Below, one piece after another: positions 1 through 6,866 of a stretch of 63,846 nucleotides of DNA. The stretch spans positions 1-63,846 of the forward strand of contig CAYMIV010000005.1 of NCBI GenBank assembly GCA_964390945.1. The letters run 5' to 3'. The notes under the pieces are model-generated. The model was not told the origin of the DNA, did not search any database, and was given only the letters and a program-made list of their open reading frames with translations. The number at the start of each line of letters is the position of its first letter. Position 1 is the stretch's first letter. Made by a program: the position numbers and the translations under genes. This DNA comes from Damh-18 sp964390945. GTDB taxonomy: Bacteria > Patescibacteriota > Minisyncoccia > Phycocordibacterales > UBA918.

Positions 1-2
1 AC

Positions 3-77
3 GTCCCGAGCGTTGGCGGAAATGACACCCGCGTGCACCAGGCGTTTTTCTCAAATGTTGTGATTCGGTTCGAGTGA
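3..77 (+). CDS. 3' end of an unidentified gene (partial)
   Basis: An open frame enters from the left edge and ends at a TGA at 75-77, giving 24 residues that finish in a hydrophobic-charged stretch (VVIRFE). A strong intrinsic terminator begins 18 bases later, which is what one expects behind a real gene. Too little is visible to name a product. A second frame stops at 61-63, so the assignment of frame is uncertain. Confidence 0.3.
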   Translation, partial: VPSVGGNDTRVHQAFFSNVVIRFE

Positions 78-94
78 ACCCTAACTGAACCCTC

Positions 95-124
95 ACCCGC
101 GCGCTTCGCGCGCGGGTGTTTTTT
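95..124 (+). terminator. Intrinsic terminator
   Basis: A perfect 9-bp GC stem (95-103 with 109-117) around a CTTCG loop is followed by a T-rich run at 119-124. It separates whatever lies to the left from the SDR gene. Confidence 0.85.
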
Positions 125-173
125 ATGCTTTAATTTTGAAAGTCAGTTCAATTGTTCAAGGAGGAAACCAACC

Positions 174-923
174 ATGAAACATCTGAGTATCGGAAGAAAG
201 CAGGTTCTCATCACGGGAGCCGGTAAACGCGTCGGTGCGGATATCGCCCGATATTTCGCAGAGCACGGATTCGATATTCTGCTTCACTACCACTCAAGTA
301 GAGAGGCGGCACTCGAACTGAAAGACGAGATAGAATCATCGGGAAATACCGCAGTCACCCTCGTTACGGGTGACCTCTCAAAGGAGAACGATGTCGCAGC
401 AATCTTCAGCGAGCACTCCCCCGATGTCGTAATAAACAACGCGGGTAGGTTCGAGACGGATGACCTCAACGCCAATATCGACGCGAATGTGCGTGCGGTC
501 TACTTGGTAAACCGCATGGCAATCGACCGCATGCGGAAGGATGCGAAACGCGGCACCATCTTTGTTGTGGGAGACGCGTTCATCGAAAGCGGCGGCGTCT
601 ATTCGGAGCACCTCGACGGCTACACGATGTCGAAGGGTTGGATTCCACACCTCGTGAGCCAGCTTGCCGCAGCGTACGGGAAGCATGGGATACGTGTTCT
701 TGGCATTCTGAACGGTCCGATCGAACCGCCGCCTTCAGCTTCAGAGGAAGCAATTGCGGCAATCCAAAAGGAAATCAATCTGCCCGAATCGGAGCTTGAT
801 CCTTGGATAGGCGGTACGAAGGTCGGTGAAGCGATGTATCACCTCTTCCTTGCGAAGGCAATCAACGGGGAATGTATTCGCGTTGATGGCGGACGCAGGT
901 GGCAGACCGCAAAGGAACATTGA
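174..923 (+). CDS. Short-chain dehydrogenase/reductase (pteridine-reductase-like)
   Basis: A 249-residue classical SDR, the usual length for the family. The dinucleotide-binding motif TGAGKRVG is at 14-21, the structural NNAG motif at 88-91, and the catalytic pair Tyr150-x3-Lys154 is present. The C-terminal VDGG motif is near 237-240. The TGxxKRxG form of the glycine motif resembles pteridine reductases and FabG-like enzymes, so the substrate cannot be fixed. Oddity: the catalytic serine normally sits about 13 residues before the Tyr, but that position is Ile; Ser139 is the nearest candidate. The start is supported by a strong AAGGAGGA ribosome site about 8 bases upstream. It stands alone between two terminators, so it is probably monocistronic. 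Confidence 0.85.
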   Translation: MKHLSIGRKQVLITGAGKRVGADIARYFAEHGFDILLHYHSSREAALELKDEIESSGNTAVTLVTGDLSKENDVAAIFSEHSPDVVINNAGRFETDDLNANIDANVRAVYLVNRMAIDRMRKDAKRGTIFVVGDAFIESGGVYSEHLDGYTMSKGWIPHLVSQLAAAYGKHGIRVLGILNGPIEPPPSASEEAIAAIQKEINLPESELDPWIGGTKVGEAMYHLFLAKAINGECIRVDGGRRWQTAKEH

Positions 924-945
924 GTCGTGGGGACACAGCCTCCGC

Positions 946-974
946 ACCCGCGCGCAATACGCGCGGGTGTTTTT
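946..974 (+). terminator. Intrinsic terminator of the SDR gene
   Basis: An 8-bp GC stem (946-953 with 961-968) is followed by GTTTTT, 23 bases after the SDR stop. It closely resembles the hairpin at 95-117 (ACCCGCGC core). Confidence 0.85.
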
Positions 975-1032
975 CATACCACATAGTCTGTTGGTCTTTC
1001 CCCCACTACACCAGGACTCGCAAGAGACATCA

Positions 1033-1063
1033 TATATGTTCGACATCGTAAGTCGAACATATA
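1033..1063. repeat. Perfect 12-bp inverted repeat
   Basis: TATATGTTCGAC (1033-1044) and its exact reverse complement (1052-1063) flank a 7-base spacer. It abuts the pilin terminator but has no T-run of its own. It could be an operator or a second transcription stop between the convergent SDR and pilin genes; nothing decides between these. Confidence 0.6.
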
Positions 1064-1088
1064 AAAATCCCGCCGAGGCGGGATTTTT
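1063..1088 (-). terminator. Bidirectional terminator behind the pilin operon
   Basis: ATCCCGCC pairs with GGCGGGAT around a GA turn, with five A on one side and five T on the other, so it works in both directions. It lies 23 bases past the stop of the minus-strand pilin gene. Confidence 0.85.
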
Positions 1089-1110
1089 AGTGTGTCGTTG
1101 TGAGGGAGTT

Positions 1111-1599
1111 TTAACGCGTGAGGCAGTACGTTGCTCCGTCTGCCCCGAGCGCATCCTCATCATGAAGTGGGGCACAAACGGTGTAGCGACCAACCGCATC
1201 AACCTCAACGGTATATTCGGTGTCAGCATCATCACCCTCCTGTGGATCAAACGGAATCGATGTGGGGATGTATGTTGGAACGAGACAATCAACAAGATCG
1301 GTATTCCCGGCACCAGTGCCAATATGTTCAACAGAGGCTGTGATGGCATCACAATCACCATCCGGATCAAATGTACCCTTATTGTCCGCAATGTTCTGAC
1401 CAATCGCACTCAAAATGGTCGCGACGTTCGACTCACGCTGTGCGTTGCGTGCCTGCGCGAACTGGCGCGACGGGTTGATCGCCACAATGACGATAGCCGC
1501 AAGAATAGCGATAATGCCCATAACGATAAGAATCTCAATGAGCGTGAATCCTCGCCGTGCCAACTTACATTTACCGATGGAGATTTTGCGTAATTCCAT
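1111..1599 (-). CDS. Type IV pilin / pseudopilin
   Basis: 162 residues with a class III prepilin leader: a short basic start, then RRGFTLIE, with cleavage expected after the Gly and Glu at +5, followed by a hydrophobic helix (ILIVMGIIAILAAIVIVAI). After the helix comes a globular part with Cys residues that could form disulfides (two in the middle, one near each of the acidic C-terminal segments). The protein would be cleaved and N-methylated by a PilD-type peptidase, not present in this window, and built into a pilus. Its start overlaps the end of pilC by 29 bases in another frame, so the two are translationally coupled or the start is slightly misplaced; there is no other Met before the helix. 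It is last in a pilB-pilC-pilin transcript that ends at the terminator at 1063-1088. Confidence 0.85.
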   Translation of the reverse strand: MELRKISIGKCKLARRGFTLIEILIVMGIIAILAAIVIVAINPSRQFAQARNAQRESNVATILSAIGQNIADNKGTFDPDGDCDAITASVEHIGTGAGNTDLVDCLVPTYIPTSIPFDPQEGDDADTEYTVEVDAVGRYTVCAPLHDEDALGADGATYCLTR

Positions 1600-2710
1600 A
1601 GATGGGCGTTATGACTGAAATCGCAATGAATCCAACGAGTAATCCCATGGTGAGCATGAGGACCGGCTCAAGAATGCTCGTGAGGTTCTTTGTCCAATCG
1701 CGTATCTCCGACTCATACATATCGGAGAGATACATCAAAGTCGTGCTCAAATTTCCCGTCGATTCCCCGACACTCATCATCTGTGTAAGAAGCGGGGGGA
1801 AAAGAAGTTTCTGATTTTTGAGTTGCACCGAAATGCGTTGACCTCGCATTACTCCTTCAACCGCATCTCGAAGCGCTACTTGGTACACGCGATTTTTGAG
1901 ACTGTCGGCGGCGATATCCATCGCTGAAACGATTCGTACGTCGCTCTTGAGGAGTAGGCTCAATGTGCGGCATGTATTTGCAAGATTGTAGTAGCGCGAG
2001 AGTGGACCGAATATCGGGAGGCGCACGAGCACCCAGTCGGTGCAAAAATGGAAGGCGGGAATGCGGAGAAGAATCGCAAACACGACGCCAGAGACAAGAA
2101 CGCCTCCAAGAAACCAGAGCCCATATGTTGTGAGGAACGTACTTATGACAATGAGAGCGCGCGTCGAGAGCGGGAGCGTCGCCTTGAGACTCAAGAATAT
2201 CGGTAGAATTTTCGGGAATATGTACACAATGAGGAGCGTGGTGATTCCGGCGGTCGCGAGAACTATGATGAGTGGGTATATGAGTGCGCCCACAACCTGC
2301 CGATGCAGGTCATTCTTCTTCTTGAGTTCCTCGGCGATGTATTCAAGATTTTCCGGAAGTGTTCCCGATGTCTCACCAATCCGAACAATGCTAATGAAAA
2401 ATTGCCCGATGATGTTCTCAAATTTCTTGAGGGCGCTCGAGAGCGTGAGACCATTTGATACATCGTCCGCCAAACTTTTTGCAATTCGCGCAACCGAACG
2501 CGAGTGTGCTTCTTCTTCGAGCATCCGCAGTCCCTGCAAAATCGGCATCCCGGAACGAAGCACCATTGAAAGACGCTTTGCGAAAATGATTTGCTCTTTT
2601 GTGGTGAAACTGATGAAGAGCGAAGAGTTACGAAATCTTCGTGAGGAGGCGTTTGAAACTACTGGTTTGTGTGGTGCATACCGACTCCACAGAGCACGTA
2701 AATTATTCAT
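1571..2710 (-). CDS. pilC: PilC/GspF-type inner-membrane platform protein
   Basis: 379 residues, near the usual 400 for the family. Two GspF domains are visible, each rich in alpha helix and followed by hydrophobic spans; the N-terminal half contains FAKRLSMVLRSGMPILQGL, typical of this family, and the C-terminal half ends in a long membrane helix (MLTMGLLVGFIAISVITPIY). It anchors the pilus assembly ATPase PilB at the membrane. I chose the ATG at 2710 because it overlaps the pilB stop by a few bases (TATGAATAA), a typical coupled start, with GAGGAGG about 15 bases upstream; the frame is open 13 codons further upstream, inside pilB. It lies between pilB and the pilin. Confidence 0.9.
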   Translation of the reverse strand: MNNLRALWSRYAPHKPVVSNASSRRFRNSSLFISFTTKEQIIFAKRLSMVLRSGMPILQGLRMLEEEAHSRSVARIAKSLADDVSNGLTLSSALKKFENIIGQFFISIVRIGETSGTLPENLEYIAEELKKKNDLHRQVVGALIYPLIIVLATAGITTLLIVYIFPKILPIFLSLKATLPLSTRALIVISTFLTTYGLWFLGGVLVSGVVFAILLRIPAFHFCTDWVLVRLPIFGPLSRYYNLANTCRTLSLLLKSDVRIVSAMDIAADSLKNRVYQVALRDAVEGVMRGQRISVQLKNQKLLFPPLLTQMMSVGESTGNLSTTLMYLSDMYESEIRDWTKNLTSILEPVLMLTMGLLVGFIAISVITPIYGITQNLHR

Positions 2711-3971
2711 ACCGCATTCGGAGCACCTCCTCGACGGTGGTTTCTCCACTTAATACTTTTCTAAAGCCATCTATGACAATGGGTGTCATGCCTTCCTGTA
2801 TCGCAATCTCTCTGATTTCTCCTGCCGACGCGTGACGCAAAATCGCTTCACGAAGTGGTTGGGTAACGACAAGTACTTCTTGAATACCGATACGTCCCCG
2901 ATACCCGGTACCGCGGCACTCGGAGCACCCGACACTTGTGCATATTGTTTTGCCGGCGGTGAGGAGTTTCTTTGGCACATATCCGTCAAGACTCTCTGCC
3001 TCAGCGGCGGTCAAAGTTTTTTCTTCTTTGCATGAGTCACAGAGGCGGCGAAGGAGGCGTTGTCCTATGGCGATGTTTACCGTCGACGCTATGAGGTACG
3101 GTTCGACCTTCATATCGAGGAGGCGCGGGAGCGTTGTTGCGGCATCGTTCGTGTGGAGGGTCGAGAATACGAGGTGTCCGGTGAGTGACACATTCACGGC
3201 GAGTCCTGCGGTTTCAGCATCGCGAATTTCACCCACCATGATGATATTTGGATCCTGCCGAAGCATGCTCCGAAGCCCCTGTGCGAACGTGAGTCCGGTA
3301 CGGGGATTGACCTGAATTTGATTAATACCAGGTATTGAATATTCGACAGGGTCTTCGATGGTGAGAATCGAAGACTCTTTCGAATTGAGCATCTTCATAA
3401 GCGTATAGAGTGTCGTGGTCTTCCCGCTTCCTGTTGGACCGGTCGCGAGTATCATGCCGTAGGGTTTGCTCATGGCTTCAAGAATTTTTGTGCAGTTTTC
3501 TTCGGTAAAGCCAAGGTTTTTGAGTGTAAAGACCTGCTCTTCATCTGAAAGAAGTCGGAGTACCGCATTTTCACCGTGAGAAACCGGCACGATAGATACG
3601 CGTACATCAATGGGTTTCTTGCTACGGAGCTCAATGCGAAATCGACCATCTTGTGCCGCCTGATGCTCATCGGTGCGAAGGCCGCAAAGTATCTTGATGC
3701 GGGAAATGACCTCGTGGTGAATGGTGAGTGGAAAATTGTGAGCATCCTGAAGTACGCCGTCAACACGAAATCGAATCTCAACACGATCGACGGAGGGATC
3801 AATATGAATATCTGATGCGCGAGCCGCGTGAGCGTGTTCAATGAGATTATCTACCAGGTCGATAATGGAAAGCGCGTAGCCCTTTGCCAGTTCTTTCTCC
3901 ACGAGATCGGCATACATTTCACTCGACGACTGGGTTGCCATCACAGCATGTGTACTTTTTGATTCCAACAT
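2703..3971 (-). CDS. pilB: PilB/GspE-type pilus assembly ATPase, N-terminally short
   Basis: 422 residues from the ATG at 3971, against about 560 for typical PilB. What is present is the N2 domain (ASDIHIDP and RFRVDG) and the complete RecA-like ATPase: Walker A GPTGSGKTT, the Asp box (TIEDPVEY), Walker B (IIMVGEIRDAET), the His box (FSTLHTNDAATTL) and a four-cysteine zinc site (CDSC and CSECRGTGYRGR). What is missing is the N-terminal MshEN-type domain that binds regulators or platform partners. The frame is open upstream to a TTG at 4013, adding only 14 residues. It powers pilus extension together with PilC and is first gene of the pil transcript. An inverted repeat (4017-4042) sits just upstream. 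Confidence 0.9.
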   Translation of the reverse strand: MLESKSTHAVMATQSSSEMYADLVEKELAKGYALSIIDLVDNLIEHAHAARASDIHIDPSVDRVEIRFRVDGVLQDAHNFPLTIHHEVISRIKILCGLRTDEHQAAQDGRFRIELRSKKPIDVRVSIVPVSHGENAVLRLLSDEEQVFTLKNLGFTEENCTKILEAMSKPYGMILATGPTGSGKTTTLYTLMKMLNSKESSILTIEDPVEYSIPGINQIQVNPRTGLTFAQGLRSMLRQDPNIIMVGEIRDAETAGLAVNVSLTGHLVFSTLHTNDAATTLPRLLDMKVEPYLIASTVNIAIGQRLLRRLCDSCKEEKTLTAAEAESLDGYVPKKLLTAGKTICTSVGCSECRGTGYRGRIGIQEVLVVTQPLREAILRHASAGEIREIAIQEGMTPIVIDGFRKVLSGETTVEEVLRMRYE

Positions 3972-4279
3972 ACGATTTCGGACGCGAACATTACTTATTG
4001 GAGTACAGCGCAATAGGGCTTAAAATAAACCCATTTTAAGCCACCGAACTGCACATTCACATTGATAACCTGCTAGGAACTCAAGATTTCGTTAAGGAAA
4101 CCACAGAAAATCAGATCGTGCAAGGATTTTTGTAGAGTCGATTTATTGAATTTGTCGGCATATAAAATGAAACAACTTCATTCATGCACAAGCATACGAT
4201 TATAAGAAGTGCGCCGGTGGTACAATTTATATGGAAAAGAGTACTGTTTTCGATGACCGTATGTGCAGGAGGATATGCC
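3972..4279. other. Divergent intergenic region between pilB and a small gene
   Basis: This non-coding stretch carries the inverted repeat at 4017-4042 next to pilB and AT-rich promoter-like sequence nearer the small plus-strand gene (TATAAA at about 4161-4166, TACAAT at about 4218-4223). None of these -10-like boxes has a convincing -35 partner at normal spacing, so I do not name a promoter. Confidence 0.4.
4017..4042. promoter_or_regulatory. Inverted repeat upstream of pilB (candidate operator or leader hairpin)
   Basis: GGCTTAAAAT (4017-4026) and its exact reverse complement (4033-4042) flank a 6-base spacer. It lies 46 bases before the chosen pilB start and only 4 bases before the alternative TTG start, so it could be bound by a regulator or fold in the mRNA leader. 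Confidence 0.45.
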
Positions 4280-4477
4280 ATGATGTGCACATTTTGCTTC
4301 AGTCCGGTTCCGTTCAACGATTACGTTGCGTTTCGGTTTATGGGTGGCAGAGACATAAACTTCGCGCACTGGAAGTGCATCAATAACGAAGCGGTATCCG
4401 TGGAAATCGTGCGGTCGGTACGCTTTGGCGAAAGGCAGGGTGACAAACCCGAACCGTACGAAGATTTATACGATTGA
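4280..4477 (+). CDS. Small hypothetical protein (65 aa)
   Basis: I do not recognise this protein. It is 65 residues, Cys-containing near the start (MMCTFCF) and charged at the C-terminus (KPEPYEDLYD), with no membrane span. The start is the ATG at 4280: AGGAGGA at 4267-4273 sits 6 bases upstream, and an intrinsic terminator begins at its stop codon. That pairing of a strong ribosome site with a terminator is the main evidence that it is a gene. A longer in-frame start at 4184 lacks a ribosome site. It is transcribed alone, divergently from pilB. Confidence 0.55.
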   Translation: MMCTFCFSPVPFNDYVAFRFMGGRDINFAHWKCINNEAVSVEIVRSVRFGERQGDKPEPYEDLYD

Positions 4478-4509
4478 AGGTCCCGGACATCCGAATGTCG
4501 GGGCCTTTT
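4478..4509 (+). terminator. Intrinsic terminator of the small gene
   Basis: A GC-rich stem with GACAT/ATGTC at its top and GG/CC at its base around CCGA, followed by TTTTG. It starts right after the stop codon. Confidence 0.75.
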
Positions 4510-4585
4510 GTTGTGAGACAGGGTGAATCTGATGTGATAGTCTACCCTGTAGAAAATCGTCACACCAACTCATACGGAGGTACCC

Positions 4586-5449
4586 ATGGCTCAATCTCGA
4601 GTCACCGTCCTCCGAGAGTTTGCGGAGGGGCATAGTTTTTTGCTCGCAAAACCTGAATCAGTACGGTACAAACGCCCGCTCGTCTTCATACACGGTATGG
4701 CGGTGGATGCGAAGTTTCTCGCGCGGCTCATGGTCAGTCTCACCGTGAAACTTGGCTGTCCATCATACGCCGTCGATATCAAAGGTCACGGTCTGCACGT
4801 GAATGAGGATATCCGCAGGCAAACGCTCGAAGACTACGTTGCCGACATTGCGCATTTTCTGCGACGTGTCGTCATTAAAAAACACGGTGCAACTCCGGTA
4901 CTTATCGGGCACTCGATGGGAGGGCTTTTGGCACTCGCGCTAACCGCGCGCGGTGACGCGGAACGCACGGTACTCATCACGCCCGCTCCACCAAGGGGCA
5001 TACCATTTCAAATCGTCAAAATTCCCGTACCAACGCCCGCTGATGTGAGCGGATATCTCGGACTGCGACTATTCGGAAAACCGTTTCGGGTGAGCAGGAA
5101 AATGCTTGAGCAGTTCTTTCTCAATCCGCAGACTGACAACGAACTCATCACCGCGCTTGCACAGGAACTCGAGGTGCACGAATCGTTCACTGTTGTTCAT
5201 GAACTTCGTACGAGTTCGTATGATGTTGACCCGCGCGCCGTCAAAGTTCCGGTTCTCGTCGTGGGAGCAGGCAAGGATACCGTCGTTAATCCAAAAATCT
5301 TTCGGAAGATAGCGAAGCGGTATGGTGCGGACCTCATCATGTTCCCCGCACTCGGCCATTTCTGTCCCCTTGAAACCGGTTACGAGACGGTTGCGGAGCA
5401 TATTGCCGCATGGCTCTCCGAACGAAAGGTGTGGAAACCGCCCAGGTAA
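4586..5449 (+). CDS. Alpha/beta hydrolase (lysophospholipase/esterase-like)
   Basis: 287 residues with the canonical alpha/beta hydrolase triad: the nucleophile elbow GHSMGG in the first half, an acid in GAGKDTVV, and the histidine in ALGHFCPLE near the C-terminus. The oxyanion-hole motif HG is in FIHGMA. A lid-like insertion lies between the elbow and the acid. No signal peptide is visible, so it is probably cytoplasmic. The family covers esterases, lysophospholipases and C-C hydrolases, and the substrate is not predictable here. CGGAGGT just upstream of the ATG supports the start. It is monocistronic, ended by the terminator at 5448-5478. Confidence 0.85.
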   Translation: MAQSRVTVLREFAEGHSFLLAKPESVRYKRPLVFIHGMAVDAKFLARLMVSLTVKLGCPSYAVDIKGHGLHVNEDIRRQTLEDYVADIAHFLRRVVIKKHGATPVLIGHSMGGLLALALTARGDAERTVLITPAPPRGIPFQIVKIPVPTPADVSGYLGLRLFGKPFRVSRKMLEQFFLNPQTDNELITALAQELEVHESFTVVHELRTSSYDVDPRAVKVPVLVVGAGKDTVVNPKIFRKIAKRYGADLIMFPALGHFCPLETGYETVAEHIAAWLSERKVWKPPR

Positions 5450-5478
5450 AGCGCCGACCCTCAGGTCGGCGCTTTTTT
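5448..5478 (+). terminator. Intrinsic terminator of the hydrolase gene
   Basis: A perfect 9-bp stem GCGCCGACC (5451-5459) with 5464-5472 around CTCA, followed by six T. Confidence 0.9.
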
Positions 5479-5490
5479 GTATGAAAAATA

Positions 5491-5523
5491 AAAGAAAAAC
5501 CCGTGCGCCGAGGCGCACGGGTT
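5491..5523 (-). terminator. Intrinsic terminator of the repeat membrane protein
   Basis: On the minus strand a 12-bp stem (5498-5509 with 5512-5523) is followed by a T-rich run (plus-strand A-rich 5491-5499). It lies 16 bases past the stop at 5539. Confidence 0.85.
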
Positions 5524-5538
5524 ACCAAAAGAACTACT

Positions 5539-6690
5539 TCACGTCGAGTTTTTCGTACCGGAGTCCATGAATGCGCCGATGCGTCTTTCAACGAACATCG
5601 CAATCGCCTGACCCCAGAGACTTCCGATACCGGTACCGACGAGGTACGGGATAAGAAGGTGCGCAGCGAGTTCATTGACCACAAGGACGTTGAGTGTGAA
5701 GAACCAAATACCATTTGAGAACACCGATGACCATTCGATGTATCGTTCGTGGTTGCGCTGACGCGCACGCGAGATCAGGGTCATGGCACTCGTCTGTAAC
5801 AGTGCAGCCCCAAGCATGAGTGCTTGAACGGCCACATTCCCGAAACCGAAATACAAGACCTGTGGCACAAGGAAGAGGAGACACGCGATCACCTGCTTTG
5901 ACGGGAGCGGCACCACGTCTTGCCGAAGGTCGTGAGCATCAAATGACGCCCTAATGAATCGCCCGAACCGTTTCCCCGCCTCGGCCCCCACAAGACTTCC
6001 GAGCACCGAGCCGGTGAGGTATGGGGCGAAGAGATACCAGTCGCCGTTCACCTTCACCAGTACACCGTACGTAACGAACCCCGCAACTGCATGTACGAAT
6101 ACGAGGGCGAGGTGGAACCAGTAGGCATCGGTGTTACGCGCAATCCGAAGTGATGCGAAGAGCACACTCGACGCAAAAGCCGCGAGGGCGATGAACACCA
6201 TTGCCCACACATCGTATTTTCCGATGAAGAAAAATTCTGCGGCAAGAATTACGAGCAGTCCTGGTATCGCGCGGTAAAGCGGCAGCACCTGCCCTTTTGC
6301 TTCCGCACCCAGGTTTGCAACCGCGCCTATCACCTGCTCAATGCGAACGGAAAGCCGTGTGCCGTACACACTCCCAAGCATCGTGCCCAAGATGTATACG
6401 AGGAGCACGTCGAGCGTAACCTTGATATGGACAAGGAGACTCAAGGTTACAAAAAAAATCGCCGTAGCAAAAATCGCCGCAATGAAGTGGTAGAGATTGC
6501 TCGTGCGGTTTGCCGCGCGACTCTGAAGCGAGTATCCCGCATTCTGGATGAACGCAAGCGCAAATATGGTGACGCTCTCAGCGAGCGGTACATTGAGAAG
6601 GATTATCCATTGTACGCATAGTGCACAGAGCACCCATGTTCGCGGCTGTACGTCGAGCATGCTGTGGAAAAGTCGTTTGAGACCGTTCAT
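5539..6690 (-). CDS. Integral membrane protein made of three internal repeats
   Basis: 383 residues, almost all membrane helix; no family recognised. The sequence falls into three tandem repeats of roughly 110 residues. Each ends in a glycine motif of the form Y-x-x-G-[TS]-x-x-G-S-x-x-G (YILGTMLGSVYG 99-110, YLTGSVLGSLVG 224-235, YLVGTGIGSLWG 349-360). Each also carries an earlier polar turn after a helix (LQSRAANRTSNLYHF, FASLRIARNTDAYWFH, LISRARQRNHERYIEW). That suggests duplication of a four-helix unit, as in some transporters. I chose the ATG at 6690 because GGGAGAA lies 7 bases upstream; the longer frame begins with a TTG. It is monocistronic, with its own terminator. Function is unknown. 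Confidence 0.75.
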   Translation of the reverse strand: MNGLKRLFHSMLDVQPRTWVLCALCVQWIILLNVPLAESVTIFALAFIQNAGYSLQSRAANRTSNLYHFIAAIFATAIFFVTLSLLVHIKVTLDVLLVYILGTMLGSVYGTRLSVRIEQVIGAVANLGAEAKGQVLPLYRAIPGLLVILAAEFFFIGKYDVWAMVFIALAAFASSVLFASLRIARNTDAYWFHLALVFVHAVAGFVTYGVLVKVNGDWYLFAPYLTGSVLGSLVGAEAGKRFGRFIRASFDAHDLRQDVVPLPSKQVIACLLFLVPQVLYFGFGNVAVQALMLGAALLQTSAMTLISRARQRNHERYIEWSSVFSNGIWFFTLNVLVVNELAAHLLIPYLVGTGIGSLWGQAIAMFVERRIGAFMDSGTKNST

Positions 6691-6866
6691 GGTTTCTCCC
6701 GAAGTCAAAGGACAGTAGTACCACTCTGCATCCTACCCGTTTCGCGACACTCGTCAATGAACGTGCCAGATTTTCAAATCGTGTGTCAAGGTGCATTATT
6801 CTTTTAAAACCAATACAATGGGCATCAGTACGTGTTCCTTGACACTTTCATACACAGGAGAAATCC

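Noticed and set aside
741..1593. Long overlapping frames on both strands across the SDR end and the pilin
   Set aside because: They overlap well-supported genes and terminators, and lack any family match.
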